Below, one piece after another: positions 24,036 to 33,228 of a DNA stretch of 64,000 nucleotides. The DNA is taken from the NCBI RefSeq assembly GCF_002211285.1, contig NZ_LOKX01000004.1, forward strand, positions 62,001 through 126,000, written 5' to 3'. The translations under genes were made by a program, and so were the position numbers. Below the pieces are notes generated by a model. The model did no database searches. It saw nothing but the letters and a program-made list of their open reading frames with translations, and was not told the origin of the DNA. Each line of letters begins with the position of its first letter. The stretch's first letter is position 1. Source of the DNA: Rhizobium sp. R635. GTDB lineage: Bacteria; Pseudomonadota; Alphaproteobacteria; Rhizobiales; Rhizobiaceae.

Positions 24036-24875
24036 TCAGATCCCGCTCGTATGGCTGTCGCGCCAGCGCAGGAACGGCGTGCTTGCAATCAGGAGCAGGC
24101 TGTCGGTCGCTTTGCCGACGACGGCGAAGATCAAGATGGCAGCCAGAATCTGATCCGGTTTCCCGAGCTGCTGACCATCCACCAGAAGATAACCCAGGCC
24201 CTCCGACGCGCCCATGAACTCCGCTGCAACGACGAACATCCAACCGAGACCGAGGCCGGCGCGCAGCGCCAGGACAAAATCCGGAAGAACCGCCGGCAGC
24301 AGGATCAAGCGAATGAGTTCGAACCCCGAAAGCCGGAAGACGCGGCCGACGTCGACGATGCGCCGGTCGACGCCGATGACGGCGCCGTAGACCCCGAGAT
24401 AGACCGGGAAGAAGACGCCGACGGCGATCAAGGTGACTTTAGAGGCCTCGAAGATGCCGAACCACAGGATGAACAGCGGCACCCAGGCGATCGACGGAAT
24501 GGCTCTGAGCGCCTGCAGCGTCGGGTCGAGCAGGCGTGCGAGCAGCCTGGAATAGCCGGTCAGCGCCCCGAGCGCCGTTCCAGCCAACGAGCCGAAGGCA
24601 AATCCGATTGCTACTCTGCGCAGCGTCGCGCCGACATGCGTCGTCAGATCGCCCGATGCCGCGAGTGCATAGACCGTATGGAGGATTTTCGAAGGCGGGG
24701 GCATCAAACGGCCTCCGACCAGCCCGGTGCGGACCAGGATCTCCCAGGTGGCAAACAACGCGACTGGAAATAGGATGCCGACGATCGGATGACTGAAAGG
24801 CAAAACCCGGCGTGGCCGGGTTTCCCTTGCTGTTTCGGTATTGCGCCATGACAGCGCGATGTCGACCAACGACAT
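24036..24875 (-). CDS. ssuC: ABC transporter permease (SsuC/TauC type)
   Basis: 279 residues with about six transmembrane helices after a hydrophilic N-terminus; the first begins at HPIVGILFPVALFATWEILV. LRAIPSIAWVPLFILWFG near 135 and the loop RVFRLSGFELIRLILLPAVLPDFV near 195 are characteristic of the nitrate/sulfonate/taurine permease family. A conserved homodimeric pore is expected. It lies 21 bases after the binding-protein gene and directly before the ATPase gene. Confidence 0.85.
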   Translation of the reverse strand: MSLVDIALSWRNTETARETRPRRVLPFSHPIVGILFPVALFATWEILVRTGLVGGRLMPPPSKILHTVYALAASGDLTTHVGATLRRVAIGFAFGSLAGTALGALTGYSRLLARLLDPTLQALRAIPSIAWVPLFILWFGIFEASKVTLIAVGVFFPVYLGVYGAVIGVDRRIVDVGRVFRLSGFELIRLILLPAVLPDFVLALRAGLGLGWMFVVAAEFMGASEGLGYLLVDGQQLGKPDQILAAILIFAVVGKATDSLLLIASTPFLRWRDSHTSGI

Positions 24876-24896
24876 GAGAATGGGTTTCCTATCGCG

Positions 24897-25865
24897 TTAC
24901 TGGCCGAGGGCGGCGGAGGCGTAGTTGGGATCGATCAGGGCCGATACCGCCTTGGAAACATCGACATCCGCTTTGATGACATCGGCCTTTTGCAAAGCGA
25001 GGCCTGCGGCTTCGATCGTCTCGCGCTGCGCATCGCCAATCACGGAATAGCCGAGATTCGTGCGCTCCAACTGGCGATCGATCACGGTCTCGGGCAGCTT
25101 GGTGGCGGTGACGAGCGCGGCTTTGAGCTTGGCCGGATCTTTCAAGGCTTCTGCGCGTGCCTTTTCGTAGGAAGCAAGCACGCGCTTGACGAGATCGGGA
25201 TGGGCAGCGGCAAACTCCTCACGCACGTTGAGAACGCCCCAACTGTTGTTTTCCGGCTTGCGATAAAAGAGCACGTCGCCATCTTCGATCTCGGCGGAAG
25301 CCATGATCGGATCGAGGCCGGCCCAGGCGTCGACGTCGCCGCGCTTCAGCGCAAGGCGGCCGTCGGCATGCTGGAGCAGAACAAGCGAAACATCCTTTTC
25401 CGTGAGGCCAGCATCGGCAAGCGCCCGCACCAGGAAAATATGCGGATCGGTGCCGCGCGTTACGGCGATGGATTTGCCCTTGAGGTCCTCGACCTTGGCA
25501 ATACCGGTATCCCTACGCGTGACGAGTGCGGTCCATTCCGGACGGGAATAGACATAGACGGATTTGATCGGGTTGCCGTTGATGCGGCCGATCAATGCCG
25601 CCGCACCCGCGGTCGAGCCGAAGTCGAGGGAGCCGGCATTCAGGAATTCCAGCGCCTTGTTGGAGCCGGCGGACTGGACCCAGGTGATTTTGATTCCGTC
25701 CTTTTCGAATTCCTTTTCCAGGATACGTTCATCCTTCAGGATGAGGCTGACCGGGTTGTACGTCGCCCAGTCCACCCGAATTTCCGAGATATCGGCAGCC
25801 TGCGCCATCCCGACTGCGAACAAACCCGTCAAAGCGCTCAACGCCAAACGAACAAACGATTTCAT
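24897..25865 (-). CDS. ssuA: sulfonate-type ABC substrate-binding protein (SsuA family)
   Basis: 322 residues with a signal peptide (LALSALTGLFAVGMAQAAD, cut near residue 24). The mature part begins EIRVDWATYNPVSLILK and contains LEFLNAGSLDFGSTAGAAAL near 73, the hallmark of aliphatic-sulfonate binding proteins. It captures alkanesulfonates or related anions as a sulfur source. A GGAGGT ribosome-binding site precedes the start. No monooxygenase gene (ssuD) is adjacent, so the substrate remains uncertain. Confidence 0.85.
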   Translation of the reverse strand: MKSFVRLALSALTGLFAVGMAQAADISEIRVDWATYNPVSLILKDERILEKEFEKDGIKITWVQSAGSNKALEFLNAGSLDFGSTAGAAALIGRINGNPIKSVYVYSRPEWTALVTRRDTGIAKVEDLKGKSIAVTRGTDPHIFLVRALADAGLTEKDVSLVLLQHADGRLALKRGDVDAWAGLDPIMASAEIEDGDVLFYRKPENNSWGVLNVREEFAAAHPDLVKRVLASYEKARAEALKDPAKLKAALVTATKLPETVIDRQLERTNLGYSVIGDAQRETIEAAGLALQKADVIKADVDVSKAVSALIDPNYASAALGQ

Positions 25866-26031
25866 GGGACCTCCAAAGTGTTATGGAGGAAAATCTACAG
25901 ATTTAATAGCTTTTGGCGTGCTCTCAGGTTCCAAACTTTGGGAGAGGAGAAGCAAATTTGAACTGCCGTCGTGGGCGGCGCTAGATTGTTGTGTCAAATG
26001 GCGGGCGGCGCCGATCCCGCCCGCGTCTTCG

Positions 26032-27432
26032 TCAATCCACGAATTCGACCGTCACCCCCGGCTTGACCATCTTGGCAAGCTCGGTCGCGTCCCAGTTGGT
26101 CAGGCGGATGCAGCCGTGGCTCTGGGTGCGGCCGATCTTCGAAGGCTCGGGCGTTCCGTGGATGCCGTAGGTCGGCTTGGAGAGCGCCATCCAGACGGTG
26201 CCGACCGGGCCGTTCGGGCCTGGGGGGATGTTGAGGATCTTGTCGTTGGCGCCCTGTTGGAAATTGATCTTCGGGTTGTAGGTATAGCCGGGATTGAGGG
26301 CGACGCGCTCGACGGTCACCGTGCCGGACGGGGAGGGCGTGTCGTTGGAGCCGATCGAGGCCGGATAGGCTGCGAGCAGATTGCCGGCGCTGTCATAGGC
26401 GAAGACCTGCTTGCGGCCCTTGTCGGCGATGATGCGGGCAACTTCGCCTGTTTTCGCTTCGCCGGGATTGACGACCTTGATCACCGTGCCGGGAACGCTG
26501 AAATCGGCGCCGGGGTTCATCTCCTTGAGGAAGGCTTCATCCATGTGGAAACGCTCGGCCAGCATTTCGGTGGTCGAGGTATAGGCGAGCGACGGCAGCA
26601 GAGCCTTATGCGAATAGTCTTCCGGGATTTCTGCGACGAAGGGGCCGGCGGCGTCGGCGGGCGTGATCGTATAGCTGACGACCGGCAGGCCGCCGTTCAT
26701 GCGCAGCTCTTCGAGAATGGCGTCGGTGTCGTTGGGGTCGAGCTTCGATCCGGTCATCTGGTCGTAGGCATAGATCCCCTTGGTGACGTTCGAGCCCATA
26801 TGGCCGTCGATGACGCCGGGAGAGATGCCGGCGCGGTCGAGGAAGACCTGCAGCGCAACGATCTCGGGCTTCGACTTGTTCTTCAGCGTGATCACGGGCT
26901 CTTCGGGTGCGGCCTTCGGCGCATCGGCGGGCGGGATCTGCTGATCGGGGTCGATCGAGGCATAGTCGTCGCCAGGCTGCGGATTGCCGATGCTGTTATC
27001 CTCGGGATAGGGCTGCTCGCCGAGCGGCTGGCGCTCAATCACCGCATCGCGCGGGATGCCGCCGGTTACGGGGCCGCGCTCGGAATAACGCGTATCGCCA
27101 TAGCCGTTGTCATCGGCATAATAGGGATCGTTGCCGTATTGGCCGTTATCGACCTCGCGCGAGCCGGGGCGCGGCGGATAATAGCCGCGGGCGCGCATCT
27201 CGGTGGCGACGATATTGCCGTAGGCGTCGATCAGCACGCGGTTGCCGCTGCGATCGCGGGCATAGGCAAAGCCTGATGGGATATAGTCGAGGATTTCGCC
27301 GTTCGGCGTGACCAGCACGATGTCGCCCTGGCGCCGATCGCGGAACTGCTGCGCGCCTGCCTCGGGCGCTGCGGCGGCAAAGGCTGCCAGCACGGCCACA
27401 ACGGAAAATGCCGTCTTCAAAAAGCGATTCAC
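26032..27432 (-). CDS. L,D-transpeptidase (YkuD domain) with peptidoglycan-binding region
   Basis: 466 residues. A signal peptide (FSVVAVLAAFAAAAPEAGAQ) is followed by a low-complexity Pro/Asp/Tyr-rich region (about 80-165), then a peptidoglycan-binding-like stretch (LQVFLDRAGISPGVIDGHMG near 190) and a C-terminal YkuD domain. The catalytic motif SHGCIRL is at 438-444 with nucleophile Cys441, and GIHGTPEPSKIG precedes it. Such enzymes form 3-3 cross-links, which are abundant in Rhizobiales, or anchor outer-membrane proteins. GTG start at 27432. It is transcribed alone. Confidence 0.92.
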   Translation of the reverse strand: MNRFLKTAFSVVAVLAAFAAAAPEAGAQQFRDRRQGDIVLVTPNGEILDYIPSGFAYARDRSGNRVLIDAYGNIVATEMRARGYYPPRPGSREVDNGQYGNDPYYADDNGYGDTRYSERGPVTGGIPRDAVIERQPLGEQPYPEDNSIGNPQPGDDYASIDPDQQIPPADAPKAAPEEPVITLKNKSKPEIVALQVFLDRAGISPGVIDGHMGSNVTKGIYAYDQMTGSKLDPNDTDAILEELRMNGGLPVVSYTITPADAAGPFVAEIPEDYSHKALLPSLAYTSTTEMLAERFHMDEAFLKEMNPGADFSVPGTVIKVVNPGEAKTGEVARIIADKGRKQVFAYDSAGNLLAAYPASIGSNDTPSPSGTVTVERVALNPGYTYNPKINFQQGANDKILNIPPGPNGPVGTVWMALSKPTYGIHGTPEPSKIGRTQSHGCIRLTNWDATELAKMVKPGVTVEFVD

Positions 27433-27687
27433 GTCTCACACCTCGAACAGTGACTGGGCAGACACACACCCGTCAATTTTGACGCTAGTGTGGAATTTAT
27501 GAAACCGTGCTGAACAAAATATGAAAATCACTAAGATTTCCTTTTACTCATAAACGTTTGCGTCTCCGCGTCAGTTCCGCAAAATCCATGGTTGCGGCAG
27601 AAACACAAGACGGGAACGGCGCCGATTGACGAAGAGCGGTGGGAAACCTAACCCTACGCCGCCGATAATTCCCTAAGGAGACCCGAG

Positions 27688-28527
27688 ATGATCGAATTTG
27701 CCGCCGCAAGCGGGCCGCGCCTGATGCTGGACGAAACATCGGTGCTGGATATCGGCGGATGCATCGTCGAAGGCGTGGATATCGCGCCGAAGCGGGCCAT
27801 TCCCGACGATGGCGATCCGCGAATCGATCACTCGCTCGAAGGTTTCCTCTTCACCTGCGGGCCTGACCATATCCGCCATCGCCAGCCGATCCCCGGCCGG
27901 GCCGACGGCAAAGTCTATCCGCTGCACGGATCGGCCTCCGGCCATGCAGCCAAGGTGCTGTGGACGAAATTCGAGAACGGCAATGCCGAATGCCGCGCCG
28001 ATATCGACATCGTGACCGTCGAGGGACTGCCGCAGCGCATCGAGCGGCTGTGGCGGATCGATGGAGCGACCGGCGAGGTGCGGCTCGAGGACCGGGTCGT
28101 CAACACCAGCGACCAGACGGTGCCGACCTTCCTGATGTATCATATGAACACTGGCGGCAAATGGCTGGACGAGGGCACGCGCCTGGAAGGCCGGATGCTG
28201 GAGAATGGCGGCTTTCCCTGGACCTTCGGCGAAGAGCCGGGCGGCATCTTCTGCGTTCATGCGCCGGCGACGGAGGAGGGCTTTGCGGAAGTCAGGCTCG
28301 GTCCGATCGCCGCGATCGGCGGCAGGACGCTGCGCGTGCGTTTCCGCGCCGATACGCTGCCCTATCTGCAGATCTGGCGGAACCAGAAGGCGCCGGCCCA
28401 TATCATCGGCATCGAGCCGGTTTCGCATCGCTGGGTGTTGCGTGACGAGCTCGAGGCGGCCGGCGAGTTCAACATGCTGGCGCCCGGCGAGAGCCGCAGC
28501 TATGCGCTGACCTTTGCCTTCGTGTAA
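27688..28527 (+). CDS. aldose-1-epimerase-like protein (DUF4432 type)
   Basis: 279 residues with a galactose-mutarotase-like beta-sandwich pattern: DHSLEGFLFTCGPDHIRHR near 48, YPLHGSASGHAA near 77, MYHMNTGGKW near 152 and LPYLQIWRNQKAPAHIIGIEP near 225. The His and Glu positions expected in the sugar site are present. It resembles the DUF4432/aldose 1-epimerase group, whose members convert or bind sugars. The start follows AAGGAGACCCGAG. The exact function is not known, and the neighbours (a Cys-phosphatase-like protein and RidA) do not clarify it. Confidence 0.75.
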   Translation: MIEFAAASGPRLMLDETSVLDIGGCIVEGVDIAPKRAIPDDGDPRIDHSLEGFLFTCGPDHIRHRQPIPGRADGKVYPLHGSASGHAAKVLWTKFENGNAECRADIDIVTVEGLPQRIERLWRIDGATGEVRLEDRVVNTSDQTVPTFLMYHMNTGGKWLDEGTRLEGRMLENGGFPWTFGEEPGGIFCVHAPATEEGFAEVRLGPIAAIGGRTLRVRFRADTLPYLQIWRNQKAPAHIIGIEPVSHRWVLRDELEAAGEFNMLAPGESRSYALTFAFV

Positions 28528-28599
28528 GCGAAGTGTTGTTGACGCTTGCCGGGCTACCGTCGTAGACCTTCAGCCCACGATTTATGAGGAGACAAGACG

Positions 28600-28938
28600 A
28601 TGGATATTCGCCAGATCGACGATGAATATTCGGTTTCGGGTCAGATCACGCTCGAAGACCTCGATGAGATCAAGGCGCTGGGCTTCAAATCGATCGTCTG
28701 CCACCGCCCCGATCATGAAAGCCCGGACCAGACGTCGTTTTCCGCCATCGAGGCGCGCGCCAAAGAGCTCGGTCTCGATATCGCCCATGTGCCTGTTGGA
28801 CCGATGGGCGTGACGGAGGAAGCGGTGCAGGGCATGGTCGATGCGCTCGACGAATTCCCGCGGCCGATGCTCGGCTATTGCCGCTCCGGCGCCCGCTCGA
28901 CGGCGATCTACCAGAAGACGCATCATATCCGCAGCTGA
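28600..28938 (+). CDS. TIGR01244-type Cys-phosphatase/sulfurtransferase-like protein
   Basis: 112 residues. It opens MDIRQIDDEYSVSGQIT, typical of the TIGR01244 / beta-lactamase-hydrolase-like N-domain family. The P-loop-like CRSGARS at 94-100 matches the CX5R motif of dual-specificity phosphatases, with Cys94 as nucleophile. In several bacteria this domain is fused to a persulfide dioxygenase-like enzyme and linked to sulfide metabolism; here it stands alone. A GAGGAGACAAGACG ribosome-binding site precedes the start. Confidence 0.82.
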   Translation: MDIRQIDDEYSVSGQITLEDLDEIKALGFKSIVCHRPDHESPDQTSFSAIEARAKELGLDIAHVPVGPMGVTEEAVQGMVDALDEFPRPMLGYCRSGARSTAIYQKTHHIRS

Positions 28939-29011
28939 GCCCCGTTCCGGGCGCTGATTTCCCGGCGCTGCGCCTTGGCGCCGCGCCCTTTCATTCACCA
29001 AGGAGACTATA

Positions 29012-29356
29012 ATGAGCATTAAGCGTATCGACGTCGGCGCGCGCATGAGCGGCGCCGTCATTCACGGCAACACGATCTATCTCGCAGGCCAGGTCGGCGA
29101 AGGCGAAAGCGTCACCGATCAGTGCAAGTCTGCGCTTGCCGAGGTCGACCGTCTGCTTGCCGCTTCCGGCAGCAACAAGTCGAAGATCCTGCAGACCCTC
29201 GTCTATCTCTCCGACATTGCTTATTTCGGCGAAATGAACGCAGCCTGGGAAGCCTGGATCGACCCGGCAAACCCGCCGGCCCGCGCCACCAGCGAAGCCA
29301 AGCTCGCTGCGCCGAAGTACAAGGTCGAATTCATCGTCACGGCCGCGCTCGACTAA
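29012..29356 (+). CDS. RidA/YjgF/UK114-family protein
   Basis: 114 residues of the RidA trimer-forming fold: VIHGNTIYLAGQVGEG near 16 and NPPARATSEAKLAAPKYKVEF near 87. RidA proper hydrolyses reactive enamine/imine intermediates using an Arg in a PxR segment; the PPARATSE here provides the Arg (residue 90). It protects PLP enzymes from 2-aminoacrylate damage or may act on other imines. AAGGAGACT precedes the ATG. Confidence 0.88.
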   Translation: MSIKRIDVGARMSGAVIHGNTIYLAGQVGEGESVTDQCKSALAEVDRLLAASGSNKSKILQTLVYLSDIAYFGEMNAAWEAWIDPANPPARATSEAKLAAPKYKVEFIVTAALD

Positions 29357-29381
29357 GGTCGCACAGATTTAAGATTGCTTG

Positions 29382-29409
29382 AAGCCGGTGAGTCTCTCAC
29401 CGGCTTTTT
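29382..29409. terminator. bidirectional terminator between ridA-like and ThDP-enzyme genes
   Basis: A long stem AAGCCGGTGAG/CTCACCGGCTT (29382-29392 with 29396-29405, loop of three) followed by T-rich sequence. It lies between convergent stops, 26 bases after the RidA gene. Confidence 0.85.
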
Positions 29410-31055
29410 GTTTGCGCGATTTCCGAGAGCGTCCGGGTCGGCGTGATCGCTTCCGGATCGAGCTTCACCTCGATGATTGCCGGCTTGCCGCTCGCTCGCG
29501 CCCGCTCGAAGGCGGGGGCGAATTCCTCCGTGCTTTCCACCGTTTCGCCGTGGCCGCCATAGGCGCGGGCAAGGGCTGCGAAATCGGGATTGGTCAGATC
29601 GGTGCTGCTGACGCGGCCGGGATATTCGCGCTCCTGATGCATGCGGATCGTGCCGTACATGCCGTTGTTGACGACGATCGCGATGAGCGGCAGGTCGTAG
29701 CGGATGGCGGTGGCGAATTCCTGGCCGTGCATCAGAAAGCAGCCGTCGCCGGCAAAGCAGATGACCTCGCGCTCGGGAAAGAGCCGCTTGGCGGCCACCG
29801 CGGCCGGCAAGCCGTAACCCATCGAGCCGGAGGTCGGGGCGGCCTGCGTGTCGAAACGGCGGAAACGATGGAAGCGGTGCAGCCAGGTGGCGTAGTTGCC
29901 GGCGCCGTTGGTGAAGATCGTGTCCGGCCCGGTATTGGCCTCCAGCCATTCCATGATCGGTCCCATGTGGACGGCGCCCGGGCCGGTCGCCGGCGGCTTC
30001 GACCAGGAAAGATAGGCCTGGTGCATGCGCCGGGTGCGCTCTGCCCAGTGCGGCTCGGCCGGGGCTTCCAGATCGGCGAGTGCGGCGACGAAATCGGCAG
30101 GGGCTGCGCAGATAGGAAGATCCGGACGGTAGATGCGGCCGAGCTCGGAAGCGTCGGGATAGATATGGACCAGCGATTGCTGAGGGTAGGGGATATCGAT
30201 CAGCGTGTAGGAGGAAGACGGCATCTCGGACATGCGGGCGCCGAGCAGGATCAGCAGGTCGCTCTCCTTGATCTCCTTGGCCAGCGCGGGATTGATGCCG
30301 ATCCCGACATCGCCGGCATAACAAGGGTGGAGATGGTCGAACAGCATCTGCCGGCGGAAGGAGCAGCCGACGGGCAGCTGGAAGCGTTCGGCGAAGGCCT
30401 GGAAATCGGCAACCGCATCGGCATCCCATCGCGTGCCGCCGAGGATCACCATCGGCCGCTCGGCCTTCAGGAGGCGCAGATAGAGATCGTCGATCTGCCT
30501 GCGGCCGGGATGGGCTTCGACGCTGGCGTAGCGCCTGGCGCGCGGCGCTTCCACCTCGTCGCGCAGCATGTCCTCCGGCAGCGTCAGCACGACGGGGCCG
30601 GGGCGACCCGATGTGGCAATCGCAAAAGCGCGGGTGACGAATTCGGGAATGCGGGCGGCATCGTCGATCTCGCCCACCCATTTGGCGAATTCGGTGAAGG
30701 CGCGGCGGAACTCGACCTCCTGGAAGGCCTCTCGTTCACGCGCCTCCCGCTGCACCTGGCCGATGAAGAGGATCATCGGGATCGAATCCTGCTTGGCGAT
30801 GTGCAGGCCGGCGGAGGCATTGGTGGCTCCGGGGCCGCGGGTCACCATGCAGATGCCGGGTTCGCCGGTCAGCCGGCCCCAGCAATCCGCCATCATCGCA
30901 GCACCGCCTTCCTGGCGGCAGACGAGAACGTCGATATCGCTGTCGCGCAGGGCGTCGAGGACGGCGAGGAAGCTTTCTCCCGGCACACAGGAGAGGCGTT
31001 TGACGCCGTTCGCCTTCAGCGCCTCGACGATCAGTGCCCCGCCGCTCTTCTTCAT
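29397..31055 (-). CDS. thiamine diphosphate-dependent enzyme (acetolactate synthase-like)
   Basis: 552 residues with the three-domain ThDP layout. The N-terminal pyrimidine domain has LVCRQEGGAAMMAD (catalytic Glu near 49) and the N-terminal VPGESFLAVLDAL of acetolactate-synthase-like proteins. The middle domain is about 190-325. The C-terminal PP domain carries GDGCFLMHGQEFATAI with the GDG...NN ThDP motif ending IVVNNGMYG near 465. It would act on a 2-oxo acid or acyl substrate. The start overlaps the CoA-transferase stop (31052-31055), making it last of a four-gene operon. A true acetolactate synthase would need ilvH, which is absent here. Confidence 0.85.
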   Translation of the reverse strand: MKKSGGALIVEALKANGVKRLSCVPGESFLAVLDALRDSDIDVLVCRQEGGAAMMADCWGRLTGEPGICMVTRGPGATNASAGLHIAKQDSIPMILFIGQVQREAREREAFQEVEFRRAFTEFAKWVGEIDDAARIPEFVTRAFAIATSGRPGPVVLTLPEDMLRDEVEAPRARRYASVEAHPGRRQIDDLYLRLLKAERPMVILGGTRWDADAVADFQAFAERFQLPVGCSFRRQMLFDHLHPCYAGDVGIGINPALAKEIKESDLLILLGARMSEMPSSSYTLIDIPYPQQSLVHIYPDASELGRIYRPDLPICAAPADFVAALADLEAPAEPHWAERTRRMHQAYLSWSKPPATGPGAVHMGPIMEWLEANTGPDTIFTNGAGNYATWLHRFHRFRRFDTQAAPTSGSMGYGLPAAVAAKRLFPEREVICFAGDGCFLMHGQEFATAIRYDLPLIAIVVNNGMYGTIRMHQEREYPGRVSSTDLTNPDFAALARAYGGHGETVESTEEFAPAFERARASGKPAIIEVKLDPEAITPTRTLSEIAQTKSR

Positions 31056-32254
31056 GACGATGCCTTCCTCTCGCTCTCTTCGAGTTCCGCCAGAATTTCT
31101 TCGTTATGTTCGCCGAGGCGCGGGCTCGGCCTGACATAGTGCAACGGCGTCTCGGACAGAACGATCGGCGTCCGGACACCTGGGATGATCGTGCCGGCGG
31201 CATCGGCAAGATCGATGCGCAGGCCGCGGGACTGCACCTGCGGATCGGCGAACATCTCTTCGATCGTGTTGATCGCGCCAGCGGGAACCGCATTCTCCTC
31301 GCAGGCCTTCAGGAGATCCGCCTTCTGCCATTTCAGCGTCTCGGTGGAGATGAGGCGGCGCACCTCGCCGCGATTGGCGACGCGGGCCTTGTTGGTGGAA
31401 AAACGCTCGTCATCGGCGATCGTCTCCAGGCCGAGGATGGTGGTGAGGCGGCGGAACTGGCCATCGTTTCCGACGGCGAGGATGAGATAACCGTCGGCTG
31501 CCGGCACGACCTCATAGGGCGAGATATTGGGATGGGCGTTGCCCAGGCGGGTGGGTGCGGCGCCGGAGATCAGATAGTTCATGTTCTGATTGGCGAGCAC
31601 GGCCGACTGCACGTCGAGCAGGGACATGTCGATCAACTGGCCTTCGCCCGATTTCAGCGCGTGGATCAGCGCGGCCTCGATCGCCGAGACGGCATAGATG
31701 CCGGTGAAGATATCGGCGATCGCCACCCCCGCTTTCATCGGCTGGCCGCCCGGCTCGCCTGTGATCGACATGAAGCCGGACATGCCCTGGACGATGTAGT
31801 CGTAGCCGGCGAGGCTGGCATAGGGGCCGGTCTGGCCGAAGCCGGTGATCGAGCAATAGACGAGCTTCGGGTTCACCCTCCGCAGGCTGTCGTAATCGAG
31901 CCCGTATTTGACGAGGCCGCCGAGCTTGAAATTCTCGATCACCACGTCGGCGGTGGCGACGAGGCGGCGGACGAGATCCTGATCCTCCTCGCTCTTCAGG
32001 TCGGCGGTAATGGAGCGCTTGCCGCGATTGGCGGCGTGGTAATAGGCGGCCGAGAGGTTTTCGCCGTCCGCCCCTTCGACGAAGGGCGGACCCCATTGGC
32101 GCGTATCGTCGCCGCCGTCGGGATTTTCGACCTTGATGACATCGGCGCCGAGATCGGCAAGCATCTGCCCCGCCCAGGGGCCGGCGAGCACACGGGCAAG
32201 CTCGATCACCCTGATGCCGGCGAGCGGCGGCTTTTTGGTCGTGGTCTCCGTCAT
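31052..32254 (-). CDS. class III CoA-transferase (CaiB/BaiF family)
   Basis: 400 residues. The N-terminus PLAGIRVIELARVLAGPWAGQ and ADLGADVIKVENPDGGDDTR are diagnostic of family III CoA-transferases. The acyl-accepting Asp lies in AGVAIADIFTGIYAVSAIEAA near 175. Such enzymes move CoA between carboxylic acids without a covalent enzyme-CoA. It lies between a DMT transporter and the ThDP enzyme in one operon. The acid is unknown; a formyl-CoA/oxalate role was considered but the partner lacks oxalyl-CoA decarboxylase features. Confidence 0.9.
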   Translation of the reverse strand: MTETTTKKPPLAGIRVIELARVLAGPWAGQMLADLGADVIKVENPDGGDDTRQWGPPFVEGADGENLSAAYYHAANRGKRSITADLKSEEDQDLVRRLVATADVVIENFKLGGLVKYGLDYDSLRRVNPKLVYCSITGFGQTGPYASLAGYDYIVQGMSGFMSITGEPGGQPMKAGVAIADIFTGIYAVSAIEAALIHALKSGEGQLIDMSLLDVQSAVLANQNMNYLISGAAPTRLGNAHPNISPYEVVPAADGYLILAVGNDGQFRRLTTILGLETIADDERFSTNKARVANRGEVRRLISTETLKWQKADLLKACEENAVPAGAINTIEEMFADPQVQSRGLRIDLADAAGTIIPGVRTPIVLSETPLHYVRPSPRLGEHNEEILAELEESERKASS

Positions 32255-32271
32255 GTTCCTCCCGGCAATCT

Positions 32272-33228
32272 CTACGGCGCCAGCGTCACCTCAGATGTAT
32301 CGGATACGGGCTTTGAAGCAAAGCGGCGCTCGCGCCACAGGATATAGAGGCCCGACGCCATGATGATAACGATGCCGAGCCATTTGATCGCATTCGGGAA
32401 GTCGCCGAAAACCAGCCAGGCGAAGATCGTCGCCGAGACGATCTCGAAATATTGCAGCGGCGCCAGCGTCGAGGCCGGGGCGGCGCGATAGGCATAGACG
32501 CCAAAGATGCCGGCGATTGCGGCCATGGCGCCGACGCCGGCGACGTAGAACCAAGCGCTGCCCACGGGCATGACGGGGTCGAAGAGATCGGAGCCGCTTC
32601 CGTTGCCGATAAAAAGCAGGAGCGCGCAGAAGACGAGACCCCAGATACCCATCTGGAACTGCATCGCCCAGGGATCTTCCCTATGCGAGAGGACGCGGGT
32701 CATCAGGACGAAGATTGCGATGCAGAGTGCGCTGACGACGGGCAGGAGCGCGATGTAGCCGACCTCCTCGAAACTCGGCTGGATGATCAGCATCGCCCCG
32801 AAGAAGCCGACGCCGCAGGCCGTATAGCGCCGCCAGCCGATGGTTTCCTTCAGGAAAATGCCGCCAAGGATCGTCACCATGATCGGCTCGACGAAGAAAA
32901 TCGCAATCGCGTCGGCGACCGCCATGTATTTCAGCGTGGTGACGAAAGAGATCATCGAGATGGTGATGATCGCGCCGCGGATGGCATGGAACAGGCTTTG
33001 GCGCCAGGAGAAATCGGCAAAACTGCGCCGCCATAGCACGATCGGCAGCATGCAGAGCGCCTGCACGACGAAGCGGCCGGCAGTGACCTCGGCGGAGGGG
33101 ACGGTGACGACGGCAAGCTTGGCGAAAATATCGATGAGCGGCGAGAACATCACCGAAAGAAACATCAGCGCGAGTCCCGTCGTCACCTCGGAGGTGGGCG
33201 AAGCGGGGCGGGCGGTCGTGCTGCTCAT
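32272..33228 (-). CDS. EamA/DMT-family transporter
   Basis: 318 residues with about ten transmembrane helices in two EamA repeats (about 20-150 and 165-295). Segments include LALMFLSVMFSPLIDIFAKL and YFEIVSATIFAWLVFGDFPN, the typical end of the second repeat. Members export metabolites or take up organic compounds. ATG 33228 is chosen because it overlaps the hydrolase stop (33225-33228). The CoA-transferase gene begins 17 bases after its stop, so transport and CoA chemistry may serve one compound. Confidence 0.88.
   Translation of the reverse strand: MSSTTARPASPTSEVTTGLALMFLSVMFSPLIDIFAKLAVVTVPSAEVTAGRFVVQALCMLPIVLWRRSFADFSWRQSLFHAIRGAIITISMISFVTTLKYMAVADAIAIFFVEPIMVTILGGIFLKETIGWRRYTACGVGFFGAMLIIQPSFEEVGYIALLPVVSALCIAIFVLMTRVLSHREDPWAMQFQMGIWGLVFCALLLFIGNGSGSDLFDPVMPVGSAWFYVAGVGAMAAIAGIFGVYAYRAAPASTLAPLQYFEIVSATIFAWLVFGDFPNAIKWLGIVIIMASGLYILWRERRFASKPVSDTSEVTLAP

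Noticed and set aside
29379..31139. 586-codon plus-strand frame, with similar long antisense frames at 25564-27276, 35143-36819, 47256-49256, 51279-52982 and 57517-59073
   Set aside because: Each mirrors a well-recognised gene on the other strand and has no ribosome-binding site or recognisable domain.
29397..32254. Oxalate degradation pair (oxalyl-CoA decarboxylase plus formyl-CoA transferase)
   Set aside because: The ThDP enzyme has the acetolactate-synthase-like VPGES N-terminus rather than the oxalyl-CoA decarboxylase pattern, so the pairing is only superficially similar.
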